A DNA stretch of 64,000 bases from Paramecium sonneborni (taxonomy: Eukaryota; Ciliophora; Oligohymenophorea; Peniculida; Parameciidae): positions 64,746 to 128,745 of the forward strand of contig CAJJDN010000122.1 in assembly GCA_905182985.1 (NCBI GenBank), written 5' to 3'. Every line of letters begins with the position of its first letter. Positions within the stretch are counted from its first letter, which is position 1. A program made the position numbers and the translations under genes. The notes under the pieces are model-generated. The model worked only from the letters and a program-made list of their open reading frames with translations. It ran no database searches and was not told where the DNA came from. Positions 1 through 10,993 of the stretch are shown here, piece after piece.

Positions 1-251
1 ATATTAATTGGTTTATCCAATCAAATTTATTTTTTGCTTAATTCTTAGATTATTATGAATATAAATATAAAAACTAATTTACTATTGATTATAATATCTA
101 ATCATAAAAAATTAAGATTGAGCATATTTTTTACTTAAATATGATAAGGGATACAACAAAATTTAAACAGTAATCAATTAAAAAAAACAAATATTATTTT
201 CTATATTTTGAGTAGAAATCATAAAATTAAAATTTAATTAAATATAAGAAA
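1..251. other. No gene seen at left edge
   Basis: AT-rich sequence leading to the first gene. I see no open frame with coding character and no RNA gene here. It may hold the promoter of the HSF-type gene that begins at 252. Confidence 0.4.
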
Positions 252-971
252 ATGGGAAATTAAAAAAAATTCTTATAAAAACTGTTTAATATTCTTGAGG
301 TATTTATATTGATGGTTTTAGTCAAAAGAACATGAAGATTGTATATAATGGAATGAAGATGGGAAATCCATTTTAATTATTTCTGCTGAAAAGTTTGAAG
401 AATAGGTTATGCCTTCTTATTTCAATTCAACAAAAGTTTCAACTTTTTATAGACAATTAAGCCAATATGGATTTAAAGTGAAATAAAATGAGAAAAGATA
501 AAAATAATTTCATCATTGTAATTTTTAATAAGGCAATTTGTAAATTTAAATAAATCTATTCTTCTAGAGAGAAATTATTAAAAATAGAGAGATTAAAAAA
601 AACATAATAACATTAAGATTTTAATAATAGTCTAAGTGAGGAGAATAAAAAGTTAAATAATTAATTAAAGCTTTTACAAAAGTAATAATAAGCAATTTAA
701 GCTTAATTGAATATTCATACATAAATTTATTTACTAATATGTAAATAGATGAAAAACATCTATGATGTAAATATTGAAATGGTTATTTAAGTTTATGAAA
801 TAAGATGAAGATTGTGAAGAATGCATGATATTTTTTGAAGGCATTATATCTGTATTTAAAGGATTTAACCATGATATAGCTTCAAATATATTTGAAGAAT
901 TAAAATATATAGGAGGTCCAATAAGTCCTTAATTATCCCCTTTACTCTTTCCTTATATTAAATTTAATTGA
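252..971 (+). CDS. HSF-type DNA-binding transcription factor
   Basis: Reading TAA and TAG as Gln and removing three short introns (300-321, 540-567, 767-791) gives 214 residues ending at TGA. The N-terminal half is a heat-shock-factor winged-helix domain: it starts near KFLQKLFNILE, continues with WNEDGKSI, and has the recognition-helix region STFYRQLSQYGFKVKQ, matching the HSF family pattern SSFVRQLNxYGF. A Gln/Lys/Leu-rich stretch follows, where HSFs carry their trimerisation coiled coil. The last 60 residues are not recognised. The protein is short for an HSF and shows no clear activation domain. HSFs bind nGAAn repeats and drive stress genes; which genes this one controls cannot be told. 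The third intron ends in AAG rather than TAG and is the least certain. The start is the first ATG ahead of the domain. Confidence 0.85.
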
Positions 972-1105
972 ATATAATTTAAATGCTATTTTATTTTATT
1001 TTTTTTGTAATAAAAGTTCTTTAGAATTATAAATATTTTTATAGAAATCAATAGTGTAAATTTATGTCTAAATATCAAGATTGATTAATTAGAAATATTA
1101 ACATT

Positions 1106-1178
1106 GCCCATGTGGCGCAATTGGTAGCGCGACAGCCTTCTAAGCTGTAGGCTGCAGGTTCAATCCCTGCCATGGGTG
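1106..1178 (+). tRNA. tRNA-Arg (anticodon UCU)
   Basis: A full cloverleaf can be drawn: 7-bp acceptor stem (GCCCATG with CATGGGT, one G-U pair), D stem GCGC/GCGC with loop AATTGGTA, anticodon stem ACAGC/GCTGT with loop CTTCTAA, and T stem GCAGG/CCTGC with loop TTCAATC. The anticodon at 1139-1141 is TCT, which reads AGA arginine codons, the main Arg codon in this window. There is no intron. A run of eight T at 1183-1190 can end RNA polymerase III transcription. The internal A and B boxes coincide with the D and T arms. Confidence 0.97.
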
Positions 1179-1226
1179 ATTCTTTTTTTTAAATAATTTA
1201 TTATATTTAATATTTAATTAAATTTA

Positions 1227-2161
1227 TCAAATAGTTTATTATTATTCTAATTTTATAAGAATTTAAGATGGATGATCTACTTTAAGTATTTTCATAATCT
1301 TTAGTATTAGATCAGGATCATTAAATTAATTCTACTTTATCTTTTCAATAATCTTTAATATATAAACCATACATGCTTCACTTTTCATATTTTCATCTAA
1401 ATCTAATAATCTTTTTGCAATTTTTATAAATTATTAGATATCCTATAATAATATAAAGGTTTAACTCATTTTAAACATCAAATTTTCACTTGAATCTATT
1501 TTAAATAATTATTTTATAGTTTGAATATCATTATTTGATGCATTTTATAAGGATTTAATTGCATCAATTATCTATGAATCAGTAGATTATTTTAATTAAA
1601 GAGTTTATTCTAATTAATTTTTAAAGATCAAGAAACAATCAACATATTTAGAATCAAATTTCCATTTTTGAATTATTGGAAATACTTATTCTAAATTATA
1701 TTATTCTTCATTTTAGTCATATATTAATTCACAAATTTGTTTACAAAATTATTCCAAATGAGCAACCCCTAACATGACAGTTTTAACTTTTTCAGCAGTA
1801 ATTAATAATTATTCCATAGAATTTACAGAAAAAATTTCCATTAATTTATTTATATCATTATCATCGTGTTCAAATGTACCAGTTTTGATAGTTTTATTAA
1901 TTGTTTAGATGAAATTAAATGATTCTTATAATTCTTGCTTAGTTTCTTAATACAATTCTTTTAATTAATTAAGTTAATCAGTAAGAAATGAATTATTGTC
2001 TATCAATCTTTGATTTTCTTTTTTGATTTTATTTAATTCTTAAACCAACAATTAGTTTTCTTTAGTAAGTGATTGATATGTTTAGATTCTTAGTTTTATT
2101 TCTTTAATTGATTAAATTCGGTCAGAAACTTATTCAATAATTCTGAGTTGTCTGTTGACAT
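1227..2161 (-). pseudogene. Coiled-coil protein gene, copy 1, frameshifted near its start
   Basis: This copy reads from the ATG at 2161 to the TGA at 1227 but lacks 16 nt near 2085 that are present in copy 2 (2960-3256). The loss breaks the frame after about 25 codons. Using the copy 2 sequence there, a continuous protein of about 315 residues results: an N-terminal coiled coil (ENQLLVQELNKIKKENQRL) followed by a Leu/Ile/Lys-rich helical domain. I do not recognise the family. Because only copy 1 holds the 3' part and only copy 2 an intact 5' part, the real gene is probably one intact locus split by the assembly join at N 2959. The frameshift may be an assembly or read error, or a real allele. 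It is tail-to-tail with the tRNA side and has no introns. Confidence 0.6.
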
Positions 2162-2958
2162 GTTTATTTAAATTTAAATTAAATTACATTTATTGATTTT
2201 AAATATTTTTATGTATGTATATGTACATATATATATATGTGTATGTATTATAATAAAATTAGATAATATAGATACAAGTTATAAAAATAAGTGAATATCA
2301 TTTCTAGAATTTAGTTTTTAATCTTGAATACTTTTTAGGATCAATACTTGTATTATGATTTCTTAATTTTCGCATTTATTCACTAGTAAATTCAAAAGAG
2401 ACTTATTTATTAGATGGTCTCATCATTGGACTATTAAGACTTTACATACTTAATCTACCTCCAATTTTGAGTACTTCAAAAGAACTTGATTTTAAAATAC
2501 CCTTTTAAGAAGAAGCAGAACTACCTTTTTGTGATTACATACAATCATTATTAGCCAATATTCTTGATATTCTTTATGGATATGAAAATGATAAGCTATT
2601 TAAATCATTATTATTTTTATTCACTATTTATGTTACATAAATTTATCTCTTTGGTTTCCGAGGTGATATTATATTTGTTTAAGGTTTATATGAGTTTTTG
2701 TTTAATCTATTTTAAGATTGTTTATCAACTTAATTACGTGAATTATATCTTCTTCTAGAGTTAGATAAATGAATTTCAGTCTATTTTAGATTTTCTAATG
2801 TATGATTAATTTATTGTCTACTTTGAGTTTACATATTTGAGGTCGATACTTAATTTGTAGACTTAACCCCATTCGATTATAAATAAGTTTCATCTTTACA
2901 TATAAGCACATCTTTAAATTTACACATCAATGTATTTATGCCATTCATTCTTTTATAT
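1881..2958. repeat. Direct repeat, copy 1 of the N-2959 pair
   Basis: 1078 bp repeated in the same orientation at 2960-4053. The two copies touch at the single N. They differ by one 16-nt indel and several substitutions, for example TATGAAAATG against TGTGGAAATG. It covers the 5' part of the coiled-coil gene and the 3' part of the small basic protein gene. Confidence 0.9.
2298..2958 (-). pseudogene. Partial copy of the small basic protein gene
   Basis: This is the C-terminal 220 codons of the gene at 3393-4172, cut off by the N at 2959. It stays in frame to the TGA at 2298 and differs from the full copy by a few substitutions. It is probably an assembly duplicate rather than a real gene. Confidence 0.75.
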
Positions 2959-2959
2959 N
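2959..2959. other. Single N joining two overlapping copies
   Basis: One ambiguous base lies exactly between two near-identical direct copies. This is the pattern left when two contigs with overlapping ends are placed side by side without merging. Confidence 0.85.
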
Positions 2960-3256
2960 AGTTTTGATAGTTTTATTAATTGTTTAGATGAAATTAAATG
3001 ATTCTTATAATTCTTGCTTAGTTTCTTAATACAATTCTTTTAATTAATTAAGTTAATCAGTAAGAAATGAATTATTGTCTATCAATCTTTGATTTTCTTT
3101 TTTGATTTTATTTAATTCTTAAACCAACAATTAGTTTTCTTTAGTAAGTGATTAATATGTTTAGTTTTCTTTAAGTTGAAATTCTTAGTTTTATTTCTTT
3201 AATTGATTAAATTCGGTCAGAAACTTATTCAATAATTCTGAGTTGTCTGTTGACAT
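2960..3256 (-). CDS. Coiled-coil protein, intact N-terminal part (copy 2)
   Basis: From the ATG at 3256 the frame is open to the N at 2959 (99 codons). It contains a predicted coiled coil with repeated LKEN and LTKEN segments that copy 1 has lost by a 16-nt deletion. It is truncated by the assembly join, and its continuation is the 3' part of copy 1 (1227-1880). Confidence 0.6.
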
Positions 3257-4053
3257 GTTTATTTAAATTTAAATTAAATTACATTTATTGATTTTAAATA
3301 TTTTTATGTATGTATATGTACATATATATATATGTGTATGTATTATAATAAAATTAGATAATATAGATACAAGTTATAAAAATAAGTGAATATCATTTCT
3401 AGAATTTAGTTTTTAATCTTGAATACTTTTTAGGATCAATACTTGTATTATGATTTCTTAATTTTCGCATTTATTCACTAGTAAATTCAAAAGAGACTTA
3501 TTTATTAGATGGTCTCATCATTGGACTATTAAGACTTTACATACTTAATCTACTTCCAATTTTGAGTACTTCAAAAGAACTTGATTTTAAAATACCCTTT
3601 TAAGAAGAAGCAGAACTACCTTTTTGTGATTACATACAATCATTATTAGCCAATATTCTTGATATTCTTTATGGATGTGGAAATGATAAGCTATTTAAAT
3701 CATTATTATTTTTATTCACTATTTATGTTACATAAATTTATCTCTTTGGTTTCCGAGGTGATATTATATTTGTTTAAGGTTTATATGAGTTTTTGTTTAA
3801 TCTATTTTAAGATTGTTTATCAACTTAATTACGTGAATTATATCTTCTTCTAGAGTTAGATAAATGAATTTCAGTCTATTTTAGATTTTCTAATGTATGA
3901 TTAATTTATTGTCTACTTTGAGTTTACATATTTGAGGTCGATACTTAATTTGTAGACTTAACCCCATTCGATTATAAATAAGTTTCATCTTTACATATAA
4001 GCACATCTTTAAATTTACACATCAATGTATTTATGCCATTCATTCTTTTATAT
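2960..4053. repeat. Direct repeat, copy 2 of the N-2959 pair
   Basis: 1094 bp matching 1881-2958, with 16 extra bases that restore the coiled-coil reading frame. Confidence 0.9.
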
Positions 4054-4172
4054 ACTGAAGTACCTTTATCATCTAATTCATGGTGAAAATTTGGAGTCAA
4101 GTATTTAAAATCTATTGTTTTAATGGCTTCATCTGAATTTATAGATTCATCTGAATCAAATTCATTATTCAT
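3393..4172 (-). CDS. Small basic protein of unknown function with an RVxF-like motif
   Basis: 259 residues without introns. The N-terminus is acidic (MNNEFDSDESINSDEA) and is followed by a folded-looking segment with TLMCKFKDVLICKDE. The rest is basic and rich in Ser, Asn and Gln, so probably disordered. Near the C-terminus KQVSFEF fits the RVxF docking motif for protein phosphatase 1, preceded by KGILKSSSFEVLKIG. I do not know the family. A diverged copy starts at 63664 in opposite orientation. Both copies keep the same GC-rich block about 60 bp before the start codon. Its neighbours are the coiled-coil gene downstream and the LRR gene upstream, all on the same strand. Confidence 0.7.
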
Positions 4173-5746
4173 TTTATTTAATGTCTGATTATGATTTTGC
4201 TTTTATTCTCTAACTAATTCGATTACTCTTTCGAGGGGGTCTTTCGATTTATTATGCAATTTACACATATATATTTATCAAATCACTTTTATCAAATTAA
4301 ACCTTATTCAACACCAATAAATAAGAAATCATTATTATTTATTCTAATCATCAAAATAATTTACATTATGAGTTAATTTAATTTAATTTATAAAATCATA
4401 TTAATATCAAATCAAAACTAATAGGTACATACACTACATAATTTTAGATTTTCATTATTTTCATCATTATAATTTCTAAATTTTATTGTTTACTAACTCT
4501 TTTAAAAAGGAGCTTCTTTTAATGATAATTTGAAAAGTTATATTTTAACTTTTTTCAATCGAGGTTATAATAAATGTTTCATACTTCTTATTCCTTCAAC
4601 TAATCTTTTAAAATATATTTTTTAAAGTATTTAATATCCTTTATTAACTTTTTTGGCTTCTTTCTATTTTATATATTTTAACAGTTTTAAACCTTAAAAA
4701 GCTAAACTCATTAATTTCTTTTGTTATTGTCGATATCTTTTTTGTTTATTTTATTCTAAAACTTTTTTCATAGAATAAAATAAACTTGATAAATAAACAA
4801 CTTAAGGGTAATCTAAAAATCTAGTATTTTCTTGTTCTGAATTATTAATTCTACCAAAAAATCTTTTTATTCTTCTATTAAACATCTTACTCAATGCAGA
4901 TGTTAATGCCAATGCTTTATTTTATCTTAAAACTTCATATTTAACATCATAGTAATTTTTAGTACTAATTTTTTTCTCTTAAACAGGTAAAACCTATTCT
5001 TCTCTTGGAGATATTTCAAGTTTTGTAGGTTTTAATTATAATTTTTAAGGTGCAGGTTCTTCAGAGGATTACAGTTTCTATTTCTTTCTTAAAGTTCGTA
5101 CACTCTAAGGAATACTTTAGATAGCATTTTATTTTAAATAAGCAACTTAGGAAACTAAATTTTTTAGTTCAGTTAATTTTAAAGTAGCAATTTATAAAAT
5201 AGATTGTATATATTCTTATCGAAAAGGAAATACTGGAAAGTATTAGAAAAATAACTCTTTTTCATAATTAGGAATTTTCCTTTATTTTCTGTAAGTATTT
5301 GAAATGACTTCTTAGCATTTAATTTTATCTTTTAGAAATGTTGGTACAGTCTGAATAATTTTTAGAGGTTCTTCTTAAGGAATAAGATCATCATCTTTAG
5401 AGTATAAATCAGAAGAAATATGTAATTAAGGTTTCTGTATTTATAAAAATACTCTATAATAATTACTTTTATCTCCCTCATTTAATCTAATCAAATAATC
5501 TATAAAAGAAGCATAATGGTTGAAAGATTATAATTTAATAAGATCTTGAAAAGTTTCATAGTGAATCTTCTTTATTTCTTTAGTTTATGCTTAATCCAAT
5601 TCTTAATTATATTATATTGATTAAACTAAATCAGATAAATTTTAAAGAGTGGGTGAATTGAGTAATTATAACATAGTATCAGTAAGTTACCAATTAATTT
5701 ATAATAAGAGATCTTTTGATACAATTTTTAATTGTGACTTTGTATC
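3836..5746. repeat. Left arm of a long inverted repeat
   Basis: This segment matches the reverse complement of 61941-64000 through coding and intergenic sequence, with scattered substitutions, a 12-nt in-frame indel and a 188-bp insertion in the right arm. Similarity stops sharply at the inner end, near 5746 and 60727. The right arm runs off the window edge, so the true outer end is unknown. Confidence 0.9.
4228..4248 (-). promoter_or_regulatory. GC-rich block before the small basic protein gene
   Basis: A G5 run flanked by short repeats reading CTTTCG stands out in AT-rich sequence about 60 bp upstream of the start codon at 4172. It is unchanged in the right-hand copy (63590-63610) although nearby intergenic bases differ. 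Conservation suggests a protein-binding site; this is inference. Confidence 0.35.
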
Positions 5747-6232
5747 AATTTCTTTTGTTGCACTTCTTAAAGATAACACTTTTTATATATTCAACAGTTA
5801 GATGTTAATTTAATAAATCCATGGAATCAACCATCTTGAAACTATTTCTGCTTATATTCTTTAGGATTTAACTATTCTCATGTCTACTGCCATTCCATCA
5901 AGTCGTTTTAAATTTATAAAGAAATTGTAACATACATCATGATAATCATAAACGCTAAAAGGATTAGAGTGTATAGATAAGTATTAGAGATTCTGATTGA
6001 CTTTTTTGAGTTCATTTATATCAACAATTTGATTATTGCAAAGAGATAGACTTTTTAACTATTTGAATTATTGAATTCCATCCAAACAAGAAATATTATT
6101 ATGACTAAGATGAAGATGCTATAAATTTAGGAAAGGTGAGTTTGAAAGTAATTTACCAATTCTTATGATTTATTTAGAAGAAAGATTTAAGCTTTTATTG
6201 AACTGATTTGGTAGCAGTTAACATAATTCCAT
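4412..6232 (-). CDS. Leucine-rich-repeat protein (SDS22/LRRcap-like N-terminus)
   Basis: 606 residues in one exon from the ATG at 6232 to the TGA at 4412. Residues 10-110 form about four SDS22-type leucine-rich repeats, with NLQHLHLSHNNISCLDGIQ followed by LKSLSLCNNQIVDINELKK. A cap-like segment follows (NPFSVYDYHDVCYNFFINLK), then LDGMAVD; this order is typical of axonemal and centrosomal LRR proteins. The remaining 450 residues are helical, Lys/Gln-rich and unrecognised. By family analogy it could be ciliary, but nothing here proves it. The start lies only 40 bp from the divergent start of the ankyrin gene. A truncated, disrupted copy sits at 60727-63438. Confidence 0.8.
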
Positions 6233-6272
6233 ATTAATAAAATATTTATAAAATTATTAATCTTAATAAGTA
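6233..6272. promoter_or_regulatory. 40-bp divergent promoter region
   Basis: Only 40 bp separate the start codons of the LRR gene (minus) and the ankyrin gene (plus). Any promoter elements must overlap or lie inside this short AT-only spacer. Confidence 0.5.
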
Positions 6273-8788
6273 ATGAACATGATTAAACAAAATAAGAATT
6301 TTTCATTAAAATCAAGAAGAACTCATTCATAATTGGAAGTAGTAATAGATGAGGAAGTATTTGGAGAATTAAAGAATGAGAAAGATTTTGAGATGAGAAT
6401 ACATTAGCTTAATGAGATTCAGCAAATAGATTAAATGAGTTAGAGTTCTGGGATATCAATATCCTCAGGTCTTTGTAAAAACACAAAACATTAAATGGTG
6501 GAGAGTTATGCTTTACTGATTTAAGAGATGGTTTTAAATAAGGATTTATAATAATTTTGTCACTAATTTGGATTTTCAATTCAGTAATTAGAATAATATA
6601 ATTCGATGGATAAGAGATAGAATTTTGTAATAGGAGCAATGTTTAAGCACATAAAGGAATAGATGTAGAGTATAATAATAAATAAATAGGTTTAATGACA
6701 AAGGTAGAATTAAGAATGCATTAATATCGAGTGGATGAATGGAATGAATTGTAGAAGAAGAATAATTAGAGTATGAATATATTTGAATGGTTGAATGTGA
6801 AATCAAAATATGAGCATCTGAGAAAGAAATTACAATATGCTTTAATTGATAGTATTACTGATACTTAGTCTAAGTAATAAGAATAGGAGAAAAGAAATAG
6901 AATTTTTAGTTAGTCAAATATATCTTAGATAAGTAGAGGTAGTACAACATGTGCAATTACTAGTAGAAAAAGATTAGCATCAATTTAGGAGGAACTTACA
7001 GTGAATCCTAAAATCTAATTAATTTCTCAACATAAGGATTTTAAGGGATAGTGGAATGCAGAATTAGAAAAATAGTATCGATCAAAAGGTTAAACTCATA
7101 AGGTATTGGGATTATATCCAGTTATTTAAAAAGCTATATTAGATAATGTTGGATAGAGTGTATGGAATCAATAGAGAGATGAATTACTCACTAAATATAC
7201 AGAAGGAGGATGTTTAACTGAACAAGAAGTTAAATTCATTGCCACAACATCTTAATTATTAAATACTTGTTCAGATAAAGAATTTTTATAGAAGACTATA
7301 TCTCATTTGGATAAAAATATTCTAGATTAAATTGAATATAATATAGCTGAATGTATATTAGCTACATATACTAATATATCAAATGATGTTAAATCACTTA
7401 GATAAATATGGCTTAAAAAAATTAATACTAATCTACAATAATAGGTCAAAGATACTCATTTTAGTGTTCTGAAAAAGATGTAATTATATAAAAGTTAGAA
7501 AGAACTTCAAAAAATTAAAATGAAAATGGTTACTATCTTTAGAGATTTGTAAAAAAAACATTTTATTAAATTACAATAAGAATTAGATCAGGATCATTAT
7601 ATTTAATAATAAAAAGGTGTTAATAAAGTTATTTTGAAATTTAAAGATAAATTAATGAAGAGAGTTAGGAGATATAGAAATTAAAAGAATATTGGAATTG
7701 CTAATAATTTTATTACTAGAAATATACCAAAATAAAGAACTTTTTTATTTAAAATTAATAAAGAAATGAAATCTACTGAATTTGTTTAAAGAATGTTTCA
7801 CCCTCCATCAAAATTAATTATTAAGAATTTTGGATCATAAACTGATAGAGGTATTAAAGAAGAAATTAAATATAAAGTTAGATCATCAAGTACTATTAGA
7901 TAATCTGATTATAAACGATATTTGAGTGGAGGTCCATAAACAGAAAGATAATTTGCTTCTAAATCTTTAGCTGAACAAAATTAATTATAAATTAATTAAC
8001 ATAAGAATCCTCATGAATGGATTACTAAAGAAATTGAAATTGATGCTATTAATAAAATAAAAGCAGCCATTAGAGCTTATCTTTAAAGAAAATAATATAA
8101 AATATAAAAACAAATTAAAGCTGAATAAGAAGAATAAAAAAAGAATTTATTGAATTCACTTTCTAAAAAGAATCCTGAAAGAATCTAAAAAATTGAAGCA
8201 GAATTTATAAATGTTATTAAAAGTTTAGCTTTAAATAAATAAAAAAGTTAATCAACTATTTATTCTTCAAAATAAAGAATATAATCTGATATGAAACTTA
8301 AAACAAGAAAATTATTTTAAGCTGCTAAAAAAAGTTGTCTAAATATTGCTATTTAATCAGGTTTCTTTTATACAGCAGAAGATGCTAATTAAAAAGATGA
8401 ATTTGGAAGAACTCCTCTTTCTTATGCTGCAGAATATGGAAACGAATCTATTTGCAATTATTTATTAAAAATTGGAGCTAATATAAATATTTAAAGTTTT
8501 GATGGCATGACTCCAATGCATTATATTTTTAAAAGTAATTCAATTATTCTTATAATGAAATTTATTCAATTAGGTGGTGATTTAAATAAATTAAATAATG
8601 ATGGATTAACACCTATAGCATTTTGTAATTAAGAAACTATCAAGTAGCTAAATCTAACACATATGATCTCCTCTTCTTTAAAAAAAGGATCATTTGATAA
8701 TCATTCTATATTGAATAAAAAATATCCTTAACATTCAGATATTATTGAAGCTTTAGAATTCTCTGGTAATTTCAGTAAATTATAATGA
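6273..8788 (+). CDS. Ankyrin-repeat protein
   Basis: 831 residues after removal of one 20-nt intron (6670-6689). The first 600 residues are helical, rich in Lys, Gln and Asn, and unrecognised. The C-terminal 200 residues hold two to three ankyrin repeats: one reads DEFGRTPLSYAAEYGNESIC and ends YLLKIGANIN, the next begins SFDGMTPMHYIF and ends LGGDLNKLNNDG, and a third starts LTPIAF. These keep the TPLxxA and G-A/G-D-N signature positions. Ankyrin repeats bind proteins; the partner is unknown. Two in-frame ATGs lie at 6273 and 6279; the first is used. The nearby minus-strand open frames are shadows. Confidence 0.8.
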
Positions 8789-8820
8789 AAATTTTAATTT
8801 GTTATATTACTAATTAACAA

Positions 8821-10269
8821 TCAATCAATTATTTTAAATGGTACACAAGTATTCAAATAGATTTTCAAATCATTAGATAATGGAGCTGCCAAAATTGTTG
8901 ATTCAATCTAAGTGATAAAGATATTTTTAGTATATTTGCAAATAAATAACAAATAGTTTGTTGTTGGAGGCAATTAAATGCATATTTTATCAATTTCTTT
9001 ATAAATAGATATGAATATTGGTATTGGTTTGTGTTCACATTTACGCTTTTTTTTTTTTTCTTGATGGTCATATACTTAAATAAGAATCAAATAAACTTGA
9101 ATCAAATAAATTCGGATTAAGTTGATGTAGCCTTTGAATACAATATTTTAATCTCCTCTGAGAAAGAAATCAAATAGTTTCTATTTTTGGAAAATTGCAT
9201 TTAATTTTTTAATTAATTTACAAAGTTATATTTCCTGAATAGTAAAATCATTAATTAAAACTAGAGACATCATTCCCCAATTAAAAAAAGTTTAATAAGA
9301 TTTATTTGATGATTATTTCAAATACAAACTCATTGTCTTTTTAATTGAAATCATTAGTGTATGATTTGAATTTTGTGTAAGTGTGTCATCTAAAATAATA
9401 ATTTTATTAGTATAATCAACACCAATATTTATGATTCTTATTTTAAATTTTTATTTTCCATAATGTATTTAAATTGTTCCTGTAGTGACTTGTTATAACA
9501 TTTATCCTAAGTCTTTTTCATCACATTTGAATAATCTGAGAAAATTTCTTACATTACATCCTTAACACATTTAATCACAATAAGATGGAAATAAATCGAT
9601 ATCATTCCAACTTAATACATTAAATTATAACAAAGCTTTATTGTATGATACTTAGAAATATGGTTTCTTAATTATCTCAGGTAATTACTAATCCCATATA
9701 TTTTCACAAATATTTTACAAAAATTCTTTTCGAGAATTAGAATCACATATATAAATAACAATCGAAATAATTATTGCTGCTCCTACACTCATCAAAATAT
9801 CCTATGGATCTATATTTCTTGTTTCATATATTGTAATTGATGTTTTTATTATGGTATGGCAAATTACTTGAACAACGCTATCAATAAAATCAGAAACAAA
9901 ATAAGCACATGTTTAGAATTAAGTAAAATTACTTCCATAATTATAGTACATTTATGCTTTTGTACTTTCAGTAAAATTCAATTATAATAATGCTGTTGAA
10001 ATATTAGCCACCATAAGAGTGTATCTAATATAAAGAGGCCATTTTATACTAATAGGAACTAGTATACTAATCAAACCTACTAATATATAATTAATATATT
10101 AAGTGAATGGCTTGATTTCTATAATATCCAGAATTACTTTTGTTATATTTAAAATCAATCCCAAAGCCATAAACAGATAGAATACTCTCTTTCTTATTTT
10201 TTATATTTTTTCATTTTGATACTGAAGTTCAAGTTCTGGATTGAAAAATTTCAGTGTAAAATTGTTCAT
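8821..10269 (-). CDS. Multi-pass membrane protein, sensor-kinase-like
   Basis: 482 residues from the ATG at 10269. The N-terminal 240 residues carry about five hydrophobic segments, for example ILVGLISILVPISI and ILMSVGAAIIISIVIYI. They are followed by a cytoplasmic region (residues 260-400) resembling the PAS-like and dimerisation parts of ciliate membrane histidine kinases. I see no kinase H, N or G boxes, so if related it is truncated or degenerate. The frame is open about 80 nt upstream of this ATG without another ATG, so a 5' exon may be missed. An 11-A run at 9049-9059 (coding strand) could hide a frameshift before the last 90 residues. Confidence 0.5.
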
Positions 10270-10349
10270 AAAATAATAATAATCATTCTCTTTTAATTTT
10301 CTCTATAACCTCCCAAATACTGGGAACTTCGAAAATCCCACATCTTTCA

Positions 10350-10993
10350 CAAACCTTTATTAAAATTCAAGTCTTCAAGTATTAAGTAACATACAATTAA
10401 TCATTTCTGACCTCTTTTATTTATTTTCAAATCAAGATATTGTAATAAGTTTAATACTAAAATATTTTCAATTTTTTTAATTCAATATTATAATTATTGA
10501 TAATTCAAAAAAAGTTCAATAAAAACCTCTAACTTTTAATAGAAAGACTTTCAGATATTGTTTATTGTGATTTCTATACTCAACAATTTTTATTCAATTT
10601 AAATTATCAAAATTTTCATAAAACATTTGATTTTTCTTTAATTATTAATCAAGAGAATCATTTTTTAATCATAATTGTGAATAAAATAATCTGTCATAAT
10701 ATTTAAACTTTTTCTTTAAATCAGAACCTTTTGAAGAAATTAAAATAATATTGACATGTTTAATATAAAAATTATATTTACATTAAGTTTTTTTTCACAA
10801 ATCATACATCTTTTTAGTATAAATAATTTACTTTAGAAAAGATGTTTATTTGCAATAAATTAAACTAAACAATAAAAGCAACTCTTTTATGAATTTAGAA
10901 AATGATATTGAAAATATTTATATTTTTATAGGAAAGAAATAACCTAAAACTATATGTAAATTATTGCATTATTTTATTCAAATTGATTTTAAC
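10350..10993. other. Non-coding stretch with a coding-like relic
   Basis: No intact gene. On the minus strand, 10580-10770 reads like protein (HVNIILISSKGSDLKKKFKY, then YYDRLFYSQ) but is broken by two TGA codons. It may be a decayed exon of a neighbour. The rest is AT-rich without signal. Confidence 0.35.

Noticed and set aside
2564..2758. Plus-strand hydrophobic 64-residue frames, duplicated at 3659
   Set aside because: Antisense shadow of the small basic protein gene, duplicated because the DNA is duplicated.
1881..4053. True tandem gene duplication at each N
   Set aside because: Four cases of similar size, each broken exactly at one N inside a gene, fit overlapping contig ends better than biology.
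4980..5050. Possible IES in the left copy
   Set aside because: The left copy is the shorter, in-frame one; only the right copy carries the TA-bounded insertion.
8865..9071. Short minus-strand open frame read as a separate protein
   Set aside because: A different frame of the 3' end of the membrane sensor-like gene.
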